Source: Roseibium litorale (lineage in GTDB: Bacteria; Pseudomonadota; Alphaproteobacteria; Rhizobiales; Stappiaceae). Taken from it: 64,000 nucleotides of DNA. Position 1 is the stretch's first letter. Every line of letters begins with the position of its first letter. The translations under genes were made by a program, and so were the position numbers. Below the pieces are notes generated by a model, which saw only the letters and a list, made by a program, of their open reading frames with translations, ran no database searches and was not told the origin of the DNA. Below are positions 34,075-43,928 of the stretch, piece by piece. The DNA lies in contig NZ_JACYXI010000007.1 in NCBI RefSeq assembly GCF_014842915.1, forward strand, positions 62,001 to 126,000, written 5' to 3'.

Positions 34075-34953
34075 ATGGCTTCCCTGCGTGCCCTTCATGC
34101 CTTTTCCCTGCTGGCCCGCCATGGCCGCGCGGCTCAGGCAGCCGAAGAGCTTGGCGTCTCTCCATCCGCCCTCTCCCATCTGATGCGCAAGCTGGAGAGC
34201 GAGCTGGGCACCACGCTTGTCCTGCGCGATGGCCGAGGTCTGACCCTGACCGAAGAAGGACAACGGCTTGCCATCGGGATTGGCGATGCCTTCGAGCGGA
34301 TCGATGATGCGGTGGACAGTTTCCGCCGCAGAGGCCGCACAGAGCTGCGCATCAGCACAGTGTCCACCTTCGCCACCCGCTGGCTGATCCCGCGCCTGCC
34401 TGAATTTCAGGCCCGCCAGCCGGATGTCGAGATCCTTTTGTCCGCCTCAACCCGCGTGATTGATCTGGAGCGGGAGAACTACGACTGCGCCATCCGGCTC
34501 GGCAAAGGCAACTGGACGGGTGTTGACCGGTCTTTGCTGTGGCAGGAGCATCTTGCCGTCGCCCTTGCCCCCAAGCTGCTGCCGGACAGCGGAGGCGATG
34601 TCCAGCCCGCCCTGTCACGTCTGCGCTTGCTGCATAGTGCCAGCCGCCGTGGCGACTGGCCGCTCTGGCTGCAGAAGACCGGCCTCACCCATGCGGATGC
34701 GGCTTCCGGCACCGTTCTGGAAAGCCGCGACCTTGCCATTCAGGCGGCAGTTGCCGGAATGGGCGCCTTGGTGATTGACCGGCGCTTTGTCGAAAAGGAA
34801 ATCGGTGCGGGCCATCTGGTCATGCCGGACTGGCCGGTGCTGGAGCTGGAAACCGGCTACTGGTTTGTCCGCTCGCCCAACCGGCCCATTTCCCGGCCCG
34901 TCGCCGCCTTCCGTGACTGGCTGCAGGAGACCGCCGCTAGCCCCATAGAATGA
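34075..34953 (+). CDS. LysR-family transcriptional regulator (GcvA-like)
   Basis: 292-aa regulator. N-terminal winged helix: LRALHAFSLLARHGRAAQAA with the recognition helix SPSALSHLMRKLE, starting right after the initiator as in GcvA/AmpR relatives; the C-terminal two-lobed effector domain follows from about residue 90 (ELRISTVSTFATRWLIPRLPEF). The ATG at 34075 is preferred over TTG 34033 as it brings the HTH to the usual position. It converges with and overlaps by 17 bases the downstream transporter gene on the other strand. Target genes are not evident. Confidence 0.92.
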   Translation: MASLRALHAFSLLARHGRAAQAAEELGVSPSALSHLMRKLESELGTTLVLRDGRGLTLTEEGQRLAIGIGDAFERIDDAVDSFRRRGRTELRISTVSTFATRWLIPRLPEFQARQPDVEILLSASTRVIDLERENYDCAIRLGKGNWTGVDRSLLWQEHLAVALAPKLLPDSGGDVQPALSRLRLLHSASRRGDWPLWLQKTGLTHADAASGTVLESRDLAIQAAVAGMGALVIDRRFVEKEIGAGHLVMPDWPVLELETGYWFVRSPNRPISRPVAAFRDWLQETAASPIE

Positions 34954-35842
34954 GGCTTAGGACGGCACCGATGATCAGAACACAGCCAGCAACCTCCGTG
35001 CGGGAGACATGTTCGCGGAAATAGAGCCAGGAGGCTGCGAAGGTGAAGACCAGCTCAATTTGGGCAAGCGCACGGACATAGGCCACCTGCTGCAAGGTCA
35101 TGGCGGTGAACCAGCCGACGGACCCGGCGATACCTGCAAGACCAATCCAGACCGCAACACGCCAGTGCCGGACACAGGCCAAAAGCTGATCAGGCGTCCT
35201 CAGCCCCATCCAGAGCGCCATGACGAGGGTCTGGAACAGGGTGACGCAGGCAAGGGCAAAACCGGCCCGCATGGCAACCGCTCCGCCATCAAGCGACAGG
35301 GTTGCCGCCCGGTAGAAAGCGGCAGATCCTCCAAACAAGGCAGCGGATGCCAGACCTATCAGAGCAGGCCTGCCGATCAGGGCTGCCCCCACGGCCTTAG
35401 CAGTCAAAGGCGTACGCGCGACCGAGATCACAATCACGCCGATCACACCCACCAGAATCGATAGACCTGCAACGACACTCAAGTGCTCCCCCAGAATGAG
35501 GAAACCGAACAGGGCCGCCTGCACAGGCTCTGTCTTGGAATAGGCCGTTCCAACCGCGAAGTTCCGGTAGGAAAAGAGGTGAACCAGCAGGAAGGTCGCT
35601 GCAATCTGGGCCAGACCACCAACCGCGCCATTCAGAGCCGCAGCCAAGCTCAAGCCGGGAAAAGCCAGGCCAAAACCGAAATGCAGCACAGCCACATAGA
35701 TCACCGCAAAGGGAAAACCATAGCTGAACCGGACAAAGGTTGCCGCGGTCGTGCCGAAGGCGCCCTTCATCTTGTTCTGCATCGCAGAGCGGAGATTCTG
35801 GCAGAAGGCCGCAAAAAGCGTGATCGGGATCCAAAGTTCCAT
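34937..35842 (-). CDS. EamA-family (DMT superfamily) transporter
   Basis: Ten-helix drug/metabolite transporter, 301 aa, made of two five-helix repeats (about 1-145 and 155-301), each an EamA unit; the second ends GCVLIIGAVLSLI. Family members export amino acids, metabolites or other small molecules. The ATG at 35842 has GGAGG six bases upstream; four extra codons are open before it. Its 3-prime end overlaps the convergent LysR gene, so antisense effects between them are possible. Confidence 0.88.
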   Translation of the reverse strand: MELWIPITLFAAFCQNLRSAMQNKMKGAFGTTAATFVRFSYGFPFAVIYVAVLHFGFGLAFPGLSLAAALNGAVGGLAQIAATFLLVHLFSYRNFAVGTAYSKTEPVQAALFGFLILGEHLSVVAGLSILVGVIGVIVISVARTPLTAKAVGAALIGRPALIGLASAALFGGSAAFYRAATLSLDGGAVAMRAGFALACVTLFQTLVMALWMGLRTPDQLLACVRHWRVAVWIGLAGIAGSVGWFTAMTLQQVAYVRALAQIELVFTFAASWLYFREHVSRTEVAGCVLIIGAVLSLILWG

Positions 35843-36038
35843 CAAGGCCTCCACTCTGCCTCACGCGGATATCTCAAGCGTTCCTTGCCCGATACCACGG
35901 GGGAGCGGGCAGCAGGCGGGACATAAACTCAACGATGCTTGACGTTGCCACTGAAGGTTGGCTTGACAGCGAAGCGCGCGGACGCTTAGGTCCGGTCCAC
36001 ATTCATGCCAACAAGCCTCGCAGGAGACTTTCCCGTCC

Positions 36039-36887
36039 ATGACCACAGACCTCGCTCAACTGGCCTCGACCATCGACGCCGCCTTTGACGACCGCGCAAA
36101 CATCGACATCAATACCCAGGGCGACGTTCGTGATGCCGTTGAAAAAGCGCTGACCCTCATGGATGAGGGCACCCTGCGCGTTGCGGAAAAGAAAGACGGT
36201 GACTGGGTCGTCAATCAATGGGCCAAGAAAGCAGTTCTGCTGTCGTTCCGCCTGAACGACATGGAGGTGGTGAAGGGCGGTCCGGGTGCTTCTACATGGT
36301 GGGACAAGGTGCCGTCCAAGTTCGAAGGCTGGGGCGAAAACCAGTTCCGTGCAGCAGGCTTCCGCGCTGTTCCGAACGCCGTTGTCCGGCGCTCCGCCTT
36401 CATCTCCAAGGGCGCCGTGCTGATGCCGTCCTTCGTCAATCTTGGTGCCTATGTCGGCGAAAACACCATGGTCGACACCTGGGCAACTGTCGGATCCTGT
36501 GCGCAGATCGGCGCGAATGTGCATCTGTCCGGCGGCGTCGGCATCGGCGGCGTTCTGGAGCCGCTTCAGGCTGGCCCGACCATCATTGAAGACAACTGCT
36601 TCATCGGTGCCCGCTCGGAAGTCGTGGAAGGCTGCATCGTGCGCGAAGGCGCCGTTCTCGGCATGGGCGTCTTCATCGGCAAGTCCACGAAGATCGTTGA
36701 CCGGGCAACCGGCGAGATCATGTATGGCGAAGTTCCGCCCTACTCCGTGGTGGTTGCAGGCACTCTTCCGGGCAAGCCTCTGCCGAACGGCGAACCGGGC
36801 CCGAGCCTCTATTGCGCTGTCATCGTCAAGCGCGTCGATGCCCAGACACGCTCCAAGACCGGCATAAACGAGCTGCTGCGCGACTGA
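36039..36887 (+). CDS. dapD: 2,3,4,5-tetrahydropyridine-2,6-dicarboxylate N-succinyltransferase
   Basis: Succinylase step of diaminopimelate/lysine synthesis. 282 aa, the standard length. An N-terminal helical domain (1-100) precedes the left-handed beta-helix of hexapeptide repeats (about 105-220: [46 protein letters not shown]) and the C-terminal substrate-binding tail ([12 protein letters not shown]-like end). AGGAGA lies 11 bases before the ATG. dapE, acting in the same pathway, is close by on the opposite strand. A bidirectional terminator follows. Confidence 0.97.
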   Translation: MTTDLAQLASTIDAAFDDRANIDINTQGDVRDAVEKALTLMDEGTLRVAEKKDGDWVVNQWAKKAVLLSFRLNDMEVVKGGPGASTWWDKVPSKFEGWGENQFRAAGFRAVPNAVVRRSAFISKGAVLMPSFVNLGAYVGENTMVDTWATVGSCAQIGANVHLSGGVGIGGVLEPLQAGPTIIEDNCFIGARSEVVEGCIVREGAVLGMGVFIGKSTKIVDRATGEIMYGEVPPYSVVVAGTLPGKPLPNGEPGPSLYCAVIVKRVDAQTRSKTGINELLRD

Positions 36888-36910
36888 TCCAAACCAATCC
36901 GTCAGATCGG

Positions 36911-36945
36911 AAAAGCCCGCCACGAAACATCGTGGTGGGCTTTTT
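36911..36945. terminator. Bidirectional terminator between dapD and the membrane protein gene
   Basis: AAAGCCCGCCACG, six-base loop, CGTGGTGGGCTTTTT; T-rich on both strands, placed between convergent genes. Confidence 0.9.
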
Positions 36946-36981
36946 CTTCATCAGCGCTGGCGGAAAAAACTCTCCGGGTCC

Positions 36982-37578
36982 TTAAAAGCCCAGCAGACGG
37001 CCTGAAAGCTCACTGATCAGCAGCGAGAGCACGAAGTCCAGAATTACAATTCCGGTGGCCGCGCTGACGGTTGCGCCGAGCGCAATCCTGGCAACGCGGA
37101 AATGATACCAGGCCACAACCATCAGGCCTGCCAGCGAAAACAGAACCATGATCCCGGCCGGAATGGCGCCTGTTACATATAACAGGGCGGCCAGGGCATA
37201 GGGAGCCGTCGAGATCAGGCTCGCCCAGTTCCTTGCGATGATGAACGGAACAAAGGTCCGGGAATAACCGAGATGCCCCGCAAGCAAGGCGAACAGGAAC
37301 GGGAATGTCACCCAGTCGATGCCGAAATTGAGCGACTGCGCCAGCCAATAGGCTTCGGCTGGCAGATCTTCTGCGGCAAGACCTGTCTCGGCAAGAATGA
37401 GCTGCCACTCAGCAATCGAGGTGATGAAAAAGGCGGGCAGCAGGAAAACCACCACGCCAAAAGATCTCCAGAAGCCGGGGAGAGACAGGTCGAAATAAGA
37501 CATGCCCTCCGGCCTGTTGAACAGCAGCAGCCAGGCGCCTTTGAGAGACAGCCGCAACTCTTGACCGGATGGCAGCAT
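36982..37578 (-). CDS. Hypothetical integral membrane protein downstream of dapE
   Basis: 198 aa with four to five membrane helices (about 35-58, 85-105, 118-135, 138-158, 170-190). No enzymatic motif recognised. The N-terminal cytoplasmic segment carries NRPEGMSYFDLSLPGFWRSF, then the first helix. Homologues next to dapE are common in Rhizobiales as far as I recall. It starts nine bases after the dapE stop, so it is co-transcribed; a role in cell-wall precursor supply is only a guess from position. Confidence 0.75.
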   Translation of the reverse strand: MLPSGQELRLSLKGAWLLLFNRPEGMSYFDLSLPGFWRSFGVVVFLLPAFFITSIAEWQLILAETGLAAEDLPAEAYWLAQSLNFGIDWVTFPFLFALLAGHLGYSRTFVPFIIARNWASLISTAPYALAALLYVTGAIPAGIMVLFSLAGLMVVAWYHFRVARIALGATVSAATGIVILDFVLSLLISELSGRLLGF

Positions 37579-37587
37579 ATCGCCCCC

Positions 37588-38763
37588 CTACGCCTTTGCG
37601 GCGAAATAGGCGTCGAGGAAAACCCGGTAGATCTTCGCCAGATCGTCGAGATCCACCACCTTGGTGCATTCATCGACCTTGTGCATGGTCTGGCCGACAA
37701 GACCGAATTCCACCACCGGGCAGTAGTTCTTGATGAACCGGGCATCGGAGGTGCCCCCGCCAGTGGAAAGTTCCGGACGGCGGCCCGTGCTCGCCTCCAC
37801 TGCATCGCTGAGCGCGCCGATCAGCGTGTCGTCCCTGGTGAGGAAGGATTCGCTGCAATCCGGGCGGAACTCAAGGGCCCAGTTCAGCCCTTCGTCCGCG
37901 GCCTCTTCCAGCGTGGCTGAGATCTTCGCTTTCAGACTGTCCAATGTCCATTCATCGTTGAAACGGATGTTGAACCGGGCCTGAGCGCGGGCCGGGATGA
38001 CGTTGAACGCCGGGTTGGCGACGTCAAAGGTGACGATTTCCAGATTGGATGGCTCGAACCGCTCGTTGCCGCGGTCAAACTCGACCGCATCAAGCGCAGA
38101 CATCAGACGGAGCAGACCAGGTATAGGGTTGTCCGCGAGATGCGGATAGGCGGCGTGTCCCTGAACACCATTCACGGTGACGATGCCCGACAGAGACCCG
38201 CGGCGCCCGACCTTGATGGCATCGCCCAGGGCATTCGGATTGGTCGGCTCACCGACGATGCAAGCGTCGAAAACATGACCCTGCTTCTGAGCCCACTCGA
38301 GCAGCTTTACCGTGCCGTTGACCGCCGGCCCCTCTTCATCTCCGGTGATCAGGAATGAGATCGCGCCGCCGAAGTCCGCACCTTTTTCTTCAATGAACGC
38401 GAGCGCTGCAGCGGCGAAAGAGGCAATGCCCCCTTTCATGTCCACCGCGCCCCGGCCATAGAGAACGCCATCAGCGACCTCGCCCTCAAAAGGGCCGTGC
38501 CGCCAGTCGTCTGCGTTGCCCGCTGGAACCACATCGGTATGGCCCGCGAAGACAAAATGCGGCTTCCCCGAGCCTATTGTGGCAAAGAGGTTTTCGACAT
38601 CCGGCGTGTCCTTGTCCTGGAAGGTCACGCGATCAACCGTGAACCCCGCCTTGCCGAAAAGCTGCTCCAGAAATGCCAGTGCGCCGCCCTCGGATGGCGT
38701 GACGGACGGACAACGGATCAGGTCGCGGGCAATGACAGCAGCGTGCGGAAGCTCTGTAGACAT
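37588..38763 (-). CDS. dapE: Succinyl-diaminopimelate desuccinylase
   Basis: Zinc-dependent M20 hydrolase that releases LL-diaminopimelate, two steps after DapD. 391 aa with FAGHTDVVP (metal His and the Asp), GRGAVDMKGG (bridging Asp), GDEEGPAVNGT (catalytic Glu pair) and the dimerisation domain at about 180-295; the last metal His falls in VGQTMHKVDE. The operon is the DUF805 gene, dapE, then a membrane protein. Confidence 0.96.
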   Translation of the reverse strand: MSTELPHAAVIARDLIRCPSVTPSEGGALAFLEQLFGKAGFTVDRVTFQDKDTPDVENLFATIGSGKPHFVFAGHTDVVPAGNADDWRHGPFEGEVADGVLYGRGAVDMKGGIASFAAAALAFIEEKGADFGGAISFLITGDEEGPAVNGTVKLLEWAQKQGHVFDACIVGEPTNPNALGDAIKVGRRGSLSGIVTVNGVQGHAAYPHLADNPIPGLLRLMSALDAVEFDRGNERFEPSNLEIVTFDVANPAFNVIPARAQARFNIRFNDEWTLDSLKAKISATLEEAADEGLNWALEFRPDCSESFLTRDDTLIGALSDAVEASTGRRPELSTGGGTSDARFIKNYCPVVEFGLVGQTMHKVDECTKVVDLDDLAKIYRVFLDAYFAAKA

Positions 38764-38793
38764 GGAAACCTCGGATAGACGGACGGCTGCGGC

Positions 38794-39225
38794 TCAGGCG
38801 GCCGGTTTGCGATAATAGCTGTTCGGCATTGGGCCATAGCGGTTCGCGCTTTGCTGACTGGGCACAAAACCCATCACCGCAACGAAAAGCACATTCACGA
38901 AGGGTACGAGAACCAGCATGGCGGCAAAACCCGGAAATCCCGCGTCCTGGCACCGCTTCATCACCAGGGCCAGTTCGATCCACTGCAGAACGATAAAGAG
39001 AACCGGGAACAGCGGGTTGGATTGAACAAACGTGGAAATATCGATCTGCTCCAGCGGATGGCTGGCATCAAGCGAGTTCAACCACATGCTGATCGCGACG
39101 CCAATGATGAGCCAGCTGAAAATCATGCCAAGCCAATAGGGTTCGCGGGAGAGGCGCCCGATAGGGCTAGCGAATAGCCACCCGAGGCCGGGCGTCAAGT
39201 TGGCAGGTACGTTTTGGAACGACAT
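38794..39225 (-). CDS. DUF805 family membrane protein
   Basis: 143 aa with three to four helices and the DUF805 pattern: WLFASPIGRLSREPYWLGM (amphipathic start before helix 1) and MKRCQDAGFPGFAAMLVLVPFVN, matching the family's conserved [KR]RxxDxG(x)xG motif. Function of the family is unknown. Thirty bases separate it from dapE, and it may be co-transcribed. Confidence 0.82.
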   Translation of the reverse strand: MSFQNVPANLTPGLGWLFASPIGRLSREPYWLGMIFSWLIIGVAISMWLNSLDASHPLEQIDISTFVQSNPLFPVLFIVLQWIELALVMKRCQDAGFPGFAAMLVLVPFVNVLFVAVMGFVPSQQSANRYGPMPNSYYRKPAA

Positions 39226-39393
39226 CAGAAACCCGGTCGGTTTTGTATTTGCTGTCTAGCAGTTAGTTGGAACTCTGCCGCGGATCAAGTGCGCCCGGTG
39301 CCGCATCGCGTTTTACTGCTTTCTTCCCATTGGCAATCTGCACTGGGAACGGCATTGTGAAAGAGTCCTGGGAGGGGCGCAAGGGAGGAAGTC

Positions 39394-40227
39394 ATGACAG
39401 AAAACTCACAACTGCCCGCAGATGGCGCAGACTCTCAATACCGTCCCATGCCCGTTGTGCGGCCCATCACCACATCCGACGTGCTGGACGCCTTGGCCTC
39501 AGGTCTCCGGGATTTCCGCAAGGCCCCCATCTATGGGCTGGGGATCGGCGCTTTTTTCGCAGCCGGCGGCCTGTTTATCGTCCTAAGTGCGTCAGCGCTC
39601 GGCATGAGCTATCTCAGCTACCCTCTCGCGGCGGGCTTTGCCTTGATCGGGCCCTTTGCCGCTGTCGGCCTCTATGAAGTCAGCAGGCGGCAGGAGATTG
39701 GTGCCCCACTCAGCTGGCATGCGATCCTTGGCACCATGTGGGCGCAGAAAAGCCGTGAACTGTCGTGGATGGCTTTCGTGGTTCTCTTCGTGCAGATCAT
39801 GTGGATGTATCAGGTGCGGCTTCTGCTCGCGGTCTTCCTCGGTTTCCAATCCTTCACCTCTTTCCAAGACTTCATTTCAGAAATCGTGAGCACACCTGAG
39901 GGGCTCATGTTCCTGGCTGTCGGCCATGTGGTGGGAGCCATCCTGTCGGTCGTTCTGTTTTCCCTGACCGTGATCTCGTTTCCGCTGCTGCTGGAGGAAG
40001 ACCGGGACTTCATCACCGCCATGATCACCAGTGTGAAAGCGGTTGCCGTTTCACCCGTGCCCATGATCGGTTGGGCAGGCATCGTAACTGTGACGCTGAT
40101 GCTCTCCATGGCACCGGCATTTCTCGGTTTGATCGTCACTCTGCCGGTGCTTGGCCATACAACATGGCATCTCTACCGCAAATGCGTCGAGCCGGAAGCA
40201 GCTGCCGCAACCGGCAGCCCCGTCTGA
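39394..40227 (+). CDS. DUF2189 family integral membrane protein
   Basis: 277 aa with six predicted membrane helices. The N-terminal pattern VRPITTSDVLDALASGLRDFRKAPIYGLGIGAFF-like region, and GPFAAVGLYEVSRRQEIG, are typical of DUF2189 proteins, for which no function is established. A clean GGAGGAAG ribosome site precedes the ATG. It converges with truA, 18 bases apart. Confidence 0.85.
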   Translation: MTENSQLPADGADSQYRPMPVVRPITTSDVLDALASGLRDFRKAPIYGLGIGAFFAAGGLFIVLSASALGMSYLSYPLAAGFALIGPFAAVGLYEVSRRQEIGAPLSWHAILGTMWAQKSRELSWMAFVVLFVQIMWMYQVRLLLAVFLGFQSFTSFQDFISEIVSTPEGLMFLAVGHVVGAILSVVLFSLTVISFPLLLEEDRDFITAMITSVKAVAVSPVPMIGWAGIVTVTLMLSMAPAFLGLIVTLPVLGHTTWHLYRKCVEPEAAAATGSPV

Positions 40228-40245
40228 CAACGGTCTTTGCTGCGG

Positions 40246-41088
40246 TCAGGCTTCGCCGTCGTCGTCAGCGGAAGCGTGTGTCTGACCGTTTAGCAGGTCC
40301 GCCTTCTCGGCCTGCCAGGCTGCCTCAGCTTCAAGATCCGCTTCAACGGAGCGGTAGTCGACGCGCGTCAGATAAAGACCGTCAGCTGGAGCAACCGGGC
40401 CGCAAGCGATGCGGTCCCGCGCCGCAAGCGCCTTGGTGATGTCGCCCAGCTGCCACTTACCCTCGCCGACAAGCCGCAAGGTGCCCACCATGGAGCGGAC
40501 CTGATTGTGGAGGAAGGAGCGGGAGGAACACTCCGCAATGATCATCTGCCCCTCGCGGCGCACGGAGAAATGCTCAAGCGTCTTCACCGGGCTTTTGGCC
40601 TGGCAGCGGGTGTGACGGAAGGTCGTGAAGTCGTGATGGCCAACGAACTCCTGCGCGGCCTCGTTCATGATTTCCGCGTCCAGGTCCGCTTTCACATGCC
40701 AGGCGAGGCCCCGTTCGTGTGTGAGCGGCGGAATACGGTTGAAAATGCGATAACGGTAGGACCGGCGGATTGCGGAAAATCTCGAGTCCCACCCGTCATG
40801 CATCTTCTCGCAATCGAGAATGACGACGGGATCCGGCTGGCAATGAAAGTTCATTGCCGCCATGACGGTTTCCGCAGGCCAGTCCTTGGTCAGATCCGCA
40901 TGGGCGACCTGCCCGGTCGCGTGAACGCCAGTGTCCGTCCGCCCTGCTCCGCCAACGGCGATATCCTCTCCGCAGAAGGACTTGATGGCGCGCTCCAGCA
41001 CGGCCTGAACGGAAGGACCGTTCGCCTGGCGCTGCCAGCCGCAAAAGGGCCTGCCATCATATTCCACGGTCAGTTTGTAACGGGGCAT
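40246..41088 (-). CDS. truA: tRNA pseudouridine(38-40) synthase
   Basis: Modifies uridines 38-40 in the anticodon arm. 280 aa. The catalytic Asp is in GAGRTDTGVHATGQVAH; YDGRPFCGWQRQ opens the fold and SFLHNQVRSMVG marks the C-terminal half. A short acidic tail (HASADDDGEA) extends past the usual end. Last gene of the def-marC-fmt-acetyltransferase-truA series, eight bases after the acetyltransferase stop. Confidence 0.96.
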   Translation of the reverse strand: MPRYKLTVEYDGRPFCGWQRQANGPSVQAVLERAIKSFCGEDIAVGGAGRTDTGVHATGQVAHADLTKDWPAETVMAAMNFHCQPDPVVILDCEKMHDGWDSRFSAIRRSYRYRIFNRIPPLTHERGLAWHVKADLDAEIMNEAAQEFVGHHDFTTFRHTRCQAKSPVKTLEHFSVRREGQMIIAECSSRSFLHNQVRSMVGTLRLVGEGKWQLGDITKALAARDRIACGPVAPADGLYLTRVDYRSVEADLEAEAAWQAEKADLLNGQTHASADDDGEA

Positions 41089-41096
41089 GAGAGCTC

Positions 41097-41636
41097 TTAG
41101 TCAAAATCCTGGAAGGGCGTCGCGAAAGTGACCTCAACCGGCAGGTTCCGGTGGCCATCCTCAGTCAATGCCAAAGCCATGAACGCGTTGCCGGCATAAG
41201 GTGCCTTCACCTTGCGCGCCAGCTCCGCGTCAAAGCCGAAACGGGGATAGTAGGAGGGCCACCCCAGAACCAGGATCAGATCCTCCCCCAACTCTTTCAT
41301 CCGCGAAATACCCTCTTCAATCATCGCAGCGCCAATGCCCTGATGTTGAAATTCCGGCCACACGGAAACAGGTGCCATGCAGGTTACAAGAAGAGACTGC
41401 CCCGGCCCGACGTCGGCTGGCGTCACCCGGCTGAAGCCGATGTGACCGAGAAGGCGCCCGTGCTCTGAGGTTGCAACAAGCTCCAGAACGAATGCCCCGC
41501 AATGACGCAGGCGGTGTGTCAACCGGGCTTCCGTTTCCTGCCCGAAAGCCGCCGTTACCAGTTCCTTGATGCCAGTCTCATCCGCAGCCGTTACAGGACG
41601 GATCTGCACAGATATCTCCTCGCGCTCATCACTCAT
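41097..41636 (-). CDS. GNAT-family N-acetyltransferase (YhbS-like)
   Basis: 179-aa acetyl-CoA transferase. The GNAT core is visible: LLGHIGFSRV strand, then VWPEFQHQGIGAAMIEEGI, the QxxGxG/A CoA-pyrophosphate loop, and VLGWPSYYPRFGF, the G-x-x-x-YYxRFGF end typical of the YhbS/COG3153 group. The ATG at 41636 follows AGGAGAG; the open frame extends upstream into fmt but without family similarity. It lies between fmt and truA. Substrate unknown. Confidence 0.88.
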   Translation of the reverse strand: MSDEREEISVQIRPVTAADETGIKELVTAAFGQETEARLTHRLRHCGAFVLELVATSEHGRLLGHIGFSRVTPADVGPGQSLLVTCMAPVSVWPEFQHQGIGAAMIEEGISRMKELGEDLILVLGWPSYYPRFGFDAELARKVKAPYAGNAFMALALTEDGHRNLPVEVTFATPFQDFD

Positions 41637-41653
41637 CGGAAGCTCTCCTGATA

Positions 41654-42595
41654 TCAGCTCAGATCTTGTCCCTCGGAGAGCTTTGCGCCGCGCTGAAACT
41701 CCTCGCCAGACATAGGCTTTTTGCCTGCCCGCTGAACCTGCACCAGCCGGACAGCGCCGCTGCCGCAAGCAATCACCGGCCCAGCGCCCTCAACGGACAG
41801 AACGGTGCCGGGGGCTGCCGTGCCTTCCGCCAGCAGGCTGCGCAAGATCTTCACCCGCTCCGGCTTGCCGGACAGGTTCATCTCGCACCATGCGCCGGGA
41901 AACGGCGAAAGACCACGGATATGATCATGAACCTGTTTGGCCTCCTGCGACCAGTCGATCCGCGTCTCGTCCTTGGAGAGCTTGCGGGCATAGGTCACGC
42001 CCTCTTCCGCCTGGGGCGTCTCGGTCAGGGCACCGCGCGACAGGGCCGCAAGCGCGCGCACCATCAGGTCACCGCCCAGCGCCGACAGACGGTCGTGCAG
42101 ATCACCGGCGGTCATCGTCTCGCTGATCGGCAGGGTTTCGGACATGCAGACGGCACCTGTGTCCAGGCCCTCTTCCATGCGCATCACCTGAACCGCTGTC
42201 TCGCGGTCCCCGGCCATGATCGCCCGGTTGATCGGAGCTGCCCCACGCCAGCGCGGCAGAATGGACGCATGAAGATTGAGGCAGCCTTCACGCGGCGCCT
42301 CGAGAACCGCCTTGGGCAGCAGCAGGCCATAGGCGACCACCACGGCCACATCCGCATCGAGATCCGCAAATTTCTGCTGCTCTTCCGGATCCTTCAGGGA
42401 AACCGGTGTAAAGACCGGAATGCCAAAGGACTCCGCAGCCTCATGCACCGGAGATTTCTTCAGCTCCATGCCGCGGCCTGCCGGGCGCGGCGGCTGGGAA
42501 TAACAGGCGACGACATCATGCCCCTGGCCGACAATTTCCATCAGGGTTGGCACGGAAAAGTCCGGGGTTCCCATGAAGACGATGCGCAAGGACAT
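41654..42595 (-). CDS. fmt: Methionyl-tRNA formyltransferase
   Basis: Formylates the initiator Met-tRNA using 10-formyl-tetrahydrofolate. 313 aa. N-terminal formyltransferase fold with [14 protein letters not shown], the catalytic region [21 protein letters not shown]-type motif (Asn/His/Asp set) and the C-terminal OB-fold domain from about 205. It pairs with def, encoded two genes upstream in the same direction: Fmt adds and Def removes the formyl group. Confidence 0.97.
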   Translation of the reverse strand: MSLRIVFMGTPDFSVPTLMEIVGQGHDVVACYSQPPRPAGRGMELKKSPVHEAAESFGIPVFTPVSLKDPEEQQKFADLDADVAVVVAYGLLLPKAVLEAPREGCLNLHASILPRWRGAAPINRAIMAGDRETAVQVMRMEEGLDTGAVCMSETLPISETMTAGDLHDRLSALGGDLMVRALAALSRGALTETPQAEEGVTYARKLSKDETRIDWSQEAKQVHDHIRGLSPFPGAWCEMNLSGKPERVKILRSLLAEGTAAPGTVLSVEGAGPVIACGSGAVRLVQVQRAGKKPMSGEEFQRGAKLSEGQDLS

Positions 42596-42641
42596 GATGG
42601 TTCCAGATGTTGTGACGACAGTAGGTGCCCTTATGGCGCAA

Positions 42642-43274
42642 TCAGGCGAGGCCGGGCAACAGGGCTTTGAGGCTCAATGTCATCATTTCCATCGCAATCG
42701 CGGCCAAAATCATCCCCATGAGACGGCTCATGATGCTTGTCGCCGTCTGTCCGAGTTTGTGCCCAAGCCAGGGCGCGGCCAGAAACGTCACGCCCAAAAG
42801 CGCGACAGAGGCGGCAACTGCCGCTGCATAGGCGGTCATCTGTTCAGCACCATGAGTCTGCTGACGGAAGATGATCAAGGTCGAGATGGTGCCAGGCCCG
42901 AGCAGAAGCGGAACGGTGAGCGGATAGATGCCCGGATTGTCCAGGGTCTCGTGATGCTCTTTTTCCTGGTCGGTACCGCTGTGGGACTTGCTCTGCTCGC
43001 CCGAGACCATCTTCAGGGCGATGAGAAGAATGAGCAGACCGCCGGCAAGGCGGAAGCTGTCGACCGAGAGGCCAAAGAGATTGAGAATCGCCTCGCCCGC
43101 CAGCGCCACAAGCACGGTGCCGACGGCAAGGCCAGCAATCACGGTCAGCGCGATCGCACGCTGACCCGCAGTGTCCCGGCCGGCCGTCAGGGACAGAAAG
43201 ACCGGCAGATTGGCGACCGGGTTCATGATTGCAAACAGAGCGGCAAAGAGTTTCAGGAAGAAGGCAACGTCCAT
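42642..43274 (-). CDS. MarC family integral membrane protein
   Basis: 210 aa with six helices and the MarC/UPF0056 pattern: [17 protein letters not shown] at the start, [15 protein letters not shown] and [14 protein letters not shown] later. Once thought to be linked to multiple antibiotic resistance, the family has no proven function. It sits between def and fmt (44 and 46 bases gaps). The acidic/His-rich cytoplasmic loop ([16 protein letters not shown]) is longer than in E. coli MarC. Confidence 0.88.
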   Translation of the reverse strand: MDVAFFLKLFAALFAIMNPVANLPVFLSLTAGRDTAGQRAIALTVIAGLAVGTVLVALAGEAILNLFGLSVDSFRLAGGLLILLIALKMVSGEQSKSHSGTDQEKEHHETLDNPGIYPLTVPLLLGPGTISTLIIFRQQTHGAEQMTAYAAAVAASVALLGVTFLAAPWLGHKLGQTATSIMSRLMGMILAAIAMEMMTLSLKALLPGLA

Positions 43275-43318
43275 TTCCTGTCTCCTTTCGCTCCGCCGGC
43301 CAGGCTCTGCGGCAAGTC

Positions 43319-43837
43319 TCAGCCTTTGCCGGTCAGCTTAGACTGTTTGATGAATTTTTTCATCACCCGGTCCCGTTTCAGCTTGGACAGGTAATCGATG
43401 AAAAGGACACCGTTGAGATGATCGAGTTCATGCTGGATGCACGTGGCCAGAAGCCCGTCGGCCTCGATCTCGTTATTCTTGCCTGTCAGATCCTGGAAGC
43501 TGACGCGGATCTGCGCCGGGCGCTCCACATCCTCATAATAGTCGGGAATGGAGAGGCACCCCTCCTGATACACCGAAAGCTCTTCGCTTTCCCAGGTGAT
43601 CTCGGGATTGATGAACACCATCGGCTCCTTGGGAGCATCTTCCTTGGCCACATCCAGAACGAAGAGGCGCTTGAGCACACCAATCTGGCTCGCGGCCAGG
43701 CCGATACCAGGCGCTTCATACATGGTTTCAAGCATATCATCCGCCAAAGCACGGATACTGTCATCCACGGTTGCGACCGGCGCGCAGACCTGACGCAGAA
43801 GCGGATCGGGAATGATGATGATGTCACGTTTTGTCAT
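43319..43837 (-). CDS. def: Peptide deformylase
   Basis: Removes the N-formyl group from new proteins; metal enzyme, 172 aa. Motif 1 [10 protein letters not shown], motif 2 EGCLSIP (metal Cys), motif 3 QHELDHLNG (HExxH with metal histidines and catalytic Glu) are intact. ATG 43837 is chosen; ATG 43843 is two codons earlier, and the open frame extends further. First gene of the leftward series; rmuC is divergent, 91 bases away. Confidence 0.96.
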   Translation of the reverse strand: MTKRDIIIIPDPLLRQVCAPVATVDDSIRALADDMLETMYEAPGIGLAASQIGVLKRLFVLDVAKEDAPKEPMVFINPEITWESEELSVYQEGCLSIPDYYEDVERPAQIRVSFQDLTGKNNEIEADGLLATCIQHELDHLNGVLFIDYLSKLKRDRVMKKFIKQSKLTGKG

Positions 43838-43928
43838 GCGCATCACATAGGCAAAGCGGCCGCGCCGGTCAACGCGTTTGAACACGGATCTGACTGCAAT
43901 CAGGCCCGAATCGTTCTATGTTTGTTTC

